Shown here piece by piece: positions 4,187 through 6,817 of a DNA stretch of 6,817 bases. The position numbers were made by a program, and so were the translations under genes. The notes below the pieces were generated by a model, which worked only from the letters and a program-made list of their open reading frames with translations, searched no databases and was not told where the DNA came from. Every line of letters begins with the position of its first letter. The first letter of the stretch is position 1. This DNA is from an uncultured Collinsella sp. (GTDB taxonomy: Bacteria; Actinomycetota; Coriobacteriia; Coriobacteriales; Coriobacteriaceae). The stretch spans positions 1 through 6,817 of the forward strand of contig CAUAGV010000094.1 of the NCBI GenBank assembly GCA_958428675.1, written 5' to 3'.

Positions 4187-6817
4187 ATGGCACAGACCAC
4201 GACAGATACCGCCGCCAGTACCGTCTCCGGCGCCGGGGCCGCCAGCTCATTCTCGGGCGGCACGGGAACCGAAGCCGAGTTCGGCTCGCTCGGCGCGCTC
4301 TCCCCCACCTGGTGGGAGCCCGAGGACGGCAGTGAGCCCGAACCGTGGCTCACGCCCGATCAGGCCTTCGAACGCTTCTTTGAATGGACGAGCAGCCGCG
4401 GCATCGAGCTGTGGGGTCACCAAGAAGAGGCCCTCATGGACCTGGCTGCCGGCGATCACGTCATTTTGGGCACACCGACCGGATCGGGTAAATCGCTCGT
4501 CGCGCTGGGCATGCTCTTTATGGGCATGGCGCAGGGCAAGCGCTGCTATTACACGGCCCCCATCAAGGCCCTGGTCAGCGAAAAGTTCTTCGATCTGGTA
4601 CAGGTACTCGGCCGCGATAACGTTGGCATGATCACCGGCGATACGCACATCAACACTAAGGCGCCCGTCTTCTGCTGCACGGCCGAAATCCTTGCCAACG
4701 ATGCACTGCGCGAGGGCGAGGGCGCCGACGTGGGCTGCGTGGCCATGGACGAGTTCCACTACTTTGCCGACCCCGACCGCGGCTGGGCATGGCAGGTGCC
4801 GCTGCTCACCCTGCCCCACACGCAGTTTATGCTCATGAGCGCCACGCTCGGCGATGTCACCGCGATCGCCGCCTCGCTCGAGGAACACACCGGCGCTGCT
4901 TGCGACTTGGTTGTCGACGCCCCGCGTCCTGTTCCGCTGAACTACGACTATGTGACGACCTCCCTCGAGGGCACCGTCGAGCTCGCTATGCGCCGCGGCG
5001 AGGCCCCGCTCTATATCGTGCACTTTAGCCAGGATGCCGCCCTTGCGACGGCACAGTCGCTCGCCAATTTTGGCATCGCCAGCAAGGAGCAGCGCGAGGC
5101 CATCAAAGAGGCGGCCAAGGGCACGAGCTTCTCGACGGCCTTTGGTAAGATTCTCAAACGCCTGCTTGGATGCGGCGTCGGCGTGCACCATGCTGGCATG
5201 TTGCCGCGCTATCGCCTGCTGGTCGAGCGCTTGGCGCAGCAGGGCCTGCTGCCCGTCATCTGCGGTACCGATACGCTCGGCGTCGGCATCAACGTGCCCA
5301 TCCACACCGTGGTGCTCACCGCGCTCACCAAGTTCGACGGCTACAAGATGCGTCGCCTGCGCGCCCGTGAGTTCCATCAGATCGCTGGTCGCGCCGGCCG
5401 TTCGGGCTTCGATACCGAGGGCATGGTCATCGCCGAGGCCCCGGAGCACGAGATCGAGAACGCTAAGCTCATGGCCAAGGCGGGCGACGACCCCAAGAAG
5501 CTCCGCAAGATTAAAAAGAAAAAGGCCCCCGAGGGCTTTGTCACCTGGAACAAGCAGACCTTTGAGCGCCTGATCGAGACGCAGCCCGAGACGCTCAAGC
5601 CGCGCCTTCGCATCACACACTCCATGGTGATTAGCGTGGTCGAGCAGGGCGGCGATGCCCGAGCCCGCGTACACGACCTCATCGAAACGAGCCTGCAGAC
5701 TCCCGAGGAAAAGGCCAAGCTCGAGGTTCGCGCCGACGAAATCTTCGCCACACTCATCGATTCCGGCGTCGTCGTTCGCACCGAGGTGCCGCCCGCGCCC
5801 GACGCTCCGGCTGACGCCGCGCCGGACATCGACTACGCGCTGACGGTCGATCTGCCCGAGGACTTCGCACTCGATCAGCCGCTCTCGCCGTTCTTGCTTG
5901 CCGCGTTGGAGCTGCTCGACCCCGAGAGCGAGACCTATACCATGGATCTGATCTCAATGGTCGAGGCAACGCTCGAGGATCCCAAGCAGGTATTGCGCGC
6001 ACAGGAGCGCGCCGCGCGCGACCGCGCGATGGCCGAAATGAAGGCTGACGGCGTCGATTATGAGGAACGCCTGGAGCGCATCCAGGATGTCACCTACGAA
6101 AAGCCGCTCGAGGACTTGCTCGATGCCGCCTTCGACAAGTACTGCCAGGAAGTACCCTGGGCCAACGACTACCAGCTCTCTCCCAAGAGCGTCCTGCGCG
6201 ATATGCTGGAAAGCGCGAGCGATTTTAAGGGCTATATCCAAAAGCTCGGCATCGCCCGCTCCGAGGGCATTTTGCTGCGTTACCTGGCAGAGGCCTACCG
6301 TTCACTCGACCGCACCGTGCCCATCGAGAAGCGCGACGAGCGCCTGCGCGACATTATCTCGTGGCTGGGCTTTGTGGTGCGCTCGGTGGACTCGAGCCTG
6401 GTGGATGAGTGGGAGAACGCCGGCAACCCGACAGCCCTCGATGCTGCGCCGCCGCAGGGCATCGACGAGGTCGTGGCGGACCGTCGCGGCTGCACGCTAT
6501 TGGTGCGCAACGCGCTCTTCCGCCGCGTGACCCTTGCCGCCCGCGAGCATGTTCGCGACCTGGGCGAGCTCGACGACGACTGGGGCATGAGCGAGATCCG
6601 CTGGCAAAAAGCACTCGACGCTTACCACGAGCAGCACGAGGAAATCCTCACCGACGGAGATGCCCGCAGCGCCGCGATGTTTTCCATTGACGAGTCCGAC
6701 GAGAAGACCGCGCACGTATGGCACGTGCACCAGATCTTTGCCGACGAGGATGGCGACCACGATTTTGGCATCATGGGCGATGTCGATCTGGACGCCACGC
6801 AAGACGGCGGCGAGGTC
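4187..6817 (+). CDS. Ski2-like DExH helicase with DUF3516-type C-terminus (3' partial)
   Basis: The frame runs from ATG 4187 to the window edge with no stop (877 codons), so the C-terminus is missing. After a low-complexity Ala/Ser/Thr/Gly-rich start (1-40) come the superfamily 2 motifs: Q-like region around GIELWGHQ (72-79), Walker A GTPTGSGKS (95-103), Ia TAPIKALVSEK (123-133), motif II DEFH (188-191), III SAT (218-220), V GTDTLGVGINVP (360-371) and VI QIAGRAGR (398-405). The Q-x-x-G-R-A-G-R motif VI and DExH box fit the Ski2-like group (RNA or DNA unwinding driven by ATP). A Lys-rich patch follows at 437-446, then a long alpha-helical region to the end, as in the actinobacterial DEAD/DEAH helicases with a DUF3516 domain; their cellular role is not settled. 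The last visible part is rich in Asp and Glu. The ribosome binding site is weak (GAGAGAAAG, purine-rich only), but no other in-frame start exists nearby. The neighbouring tRNA enzymes hint at RNA work, which is inference. Confidence 0.9.
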   Translation, partial: MAQTTTDTAASTVSGAGAASSFSGGTGTEAEFGSLGALSPTWWEPEDGSEPEPWLTPDQAFERFFEWTSSRGIELWGHQEEALMDLAAGDHVILGTPTGSGKSLVALGMLFMGMAQGKRCYYTAPIKALVSEKFFDLVQVLGRDNVGMITGDTHINTKAPVFCCTAEILANDALREGEGADVGCVAMDEFHYFADPDRGWAWQVPLLTLPHTQFMLMSATLGDVTAIAASLEEHTGAACDLVVDAPRPVPLNYDYVTTSLEGTVELAMRRGEAPLYIVHFSQDAALATAQSLANFGIASKEQREAIKEAAKGTSFSTAFGKILKRLLGCGVGVHHAGMLPRYRLLVERLAQQGLLPVICGTDTLGVGINVPIHTVVLTALTKFDGYKMRRLRAREFHQIAGRAGRSGFDTEGMVIAEAPEHEIENAKLMAKAGDDPKKLRKIKKKKAPEGFVTWNKQTFERLIETQPETLKPRLRITHSMVISVVEQGGDARARVHDLIETSLQTPEEKAKLEVRADEIFATLIDSGVVVRTEVPPAPDAPADAAPDIDYALTVDLPEDFALDQPLSPFLLAALELLDPESETYTMDLISMVEATLEDPKQVLRAQERAARDRAMAEMKADGVDYEERLERIQDVTYEKPLEDLLDAAFDKYCQEVPWANDYQLSPKSVLRDMLESASDFKGYIQKLGIARSEGILLRYLAEAYRSLDRTVPIEKRDERLRDIISWLGFVVRSVDSSLVDEWENAGNPTALDAAPPQGIDEVVADRRGCTLLVRNALFRRVTLAAREHVRDLGELDDDWGMSEIRWQKALDAYHEQHEEILTDGDARSAAMFSIDESDEKTAHVWHVHQIFADEDGDHDFGIMGDVDLDATQDGGEV

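Noticed and set aside
4247..5674. 475-residue leftward open frame
   Set aside because: It lies fully antisense to the helicase, whose motifs are intact in order; long antisense frames are common in GC-rich genes, and its sequence shows no family motif.

Overview
This window looks like chromosomal DNA from a high-GC actinobacterium. My best guess is a Coriobacteriia member such as Collinsella. The guess rests on GC-rich third positions, a DEVH/Ski2-type helicase with a long C-terminal region of the actinobacterial DUF3516 kind, and my memory of TrmB proteins from that class. It is not proven by any marker in the window. I see no rRNA, tRNA, CRISPR array or transposase gene.

Layout. Positions 1-59 hold the first 19 codons of a leftward gene that leaves the window; its only possible start sits just beyond a strong hairpin. 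Positions 158-1779 hold a leftward two-gene unit. It encodes a membrane-tethered XRE-type regulator (1057-1779) and then, by a 4-base ATGA overlap, a single-pass exported protein with a GSGD-rich beta-repeat domain (158-1060). A perfect 13-bp hairpin at 79-110 probably ends this transcript. A 267-bp divergent intergenic region (1780-2046) separates the unit from rightward genes.

The rightward genes are: a class I SAM methyltransferase (2047-2919) with sequence hallmarks of the Trm9/ALKBH8 wobble-uridine methyltransferases; a TrmB-like tRNA m7G46 methyltransferase (3038-3877) whose usual NFPDPWPK motif reads NFPTPQPK and which has a C-terminal extension; and, after a 309-bp gene-free stretch, a large DExH helicase (4187 to the right edge), open at its 3' end.

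The gene-free stretch before the helicase contains the most striking non-coding signal: a perfect 20-bp inverted repeat (3943-3962 and 4046-4065) with further nested and outer paired arms, forming an approximately 150-nt foldback element. It looks like a MITE or other palindromic intergenic repeat.

How the genes may work together. The XRE and beta-repeat proteins are probably a co-expressed envelope-linked regulatory pair. The two methyltransferases both look like tRNA-modifying enzymes, but each appears to have its own signals (terminator at 2957-2981, separate ribosome binding sites). If the fragment at the left edge is Elp3, which I suspect but cannot show from 19 residues, the neighbourhood would hold both an enzyme that makes cm5U34 and a Trm9-like enzyme that could methylate it.
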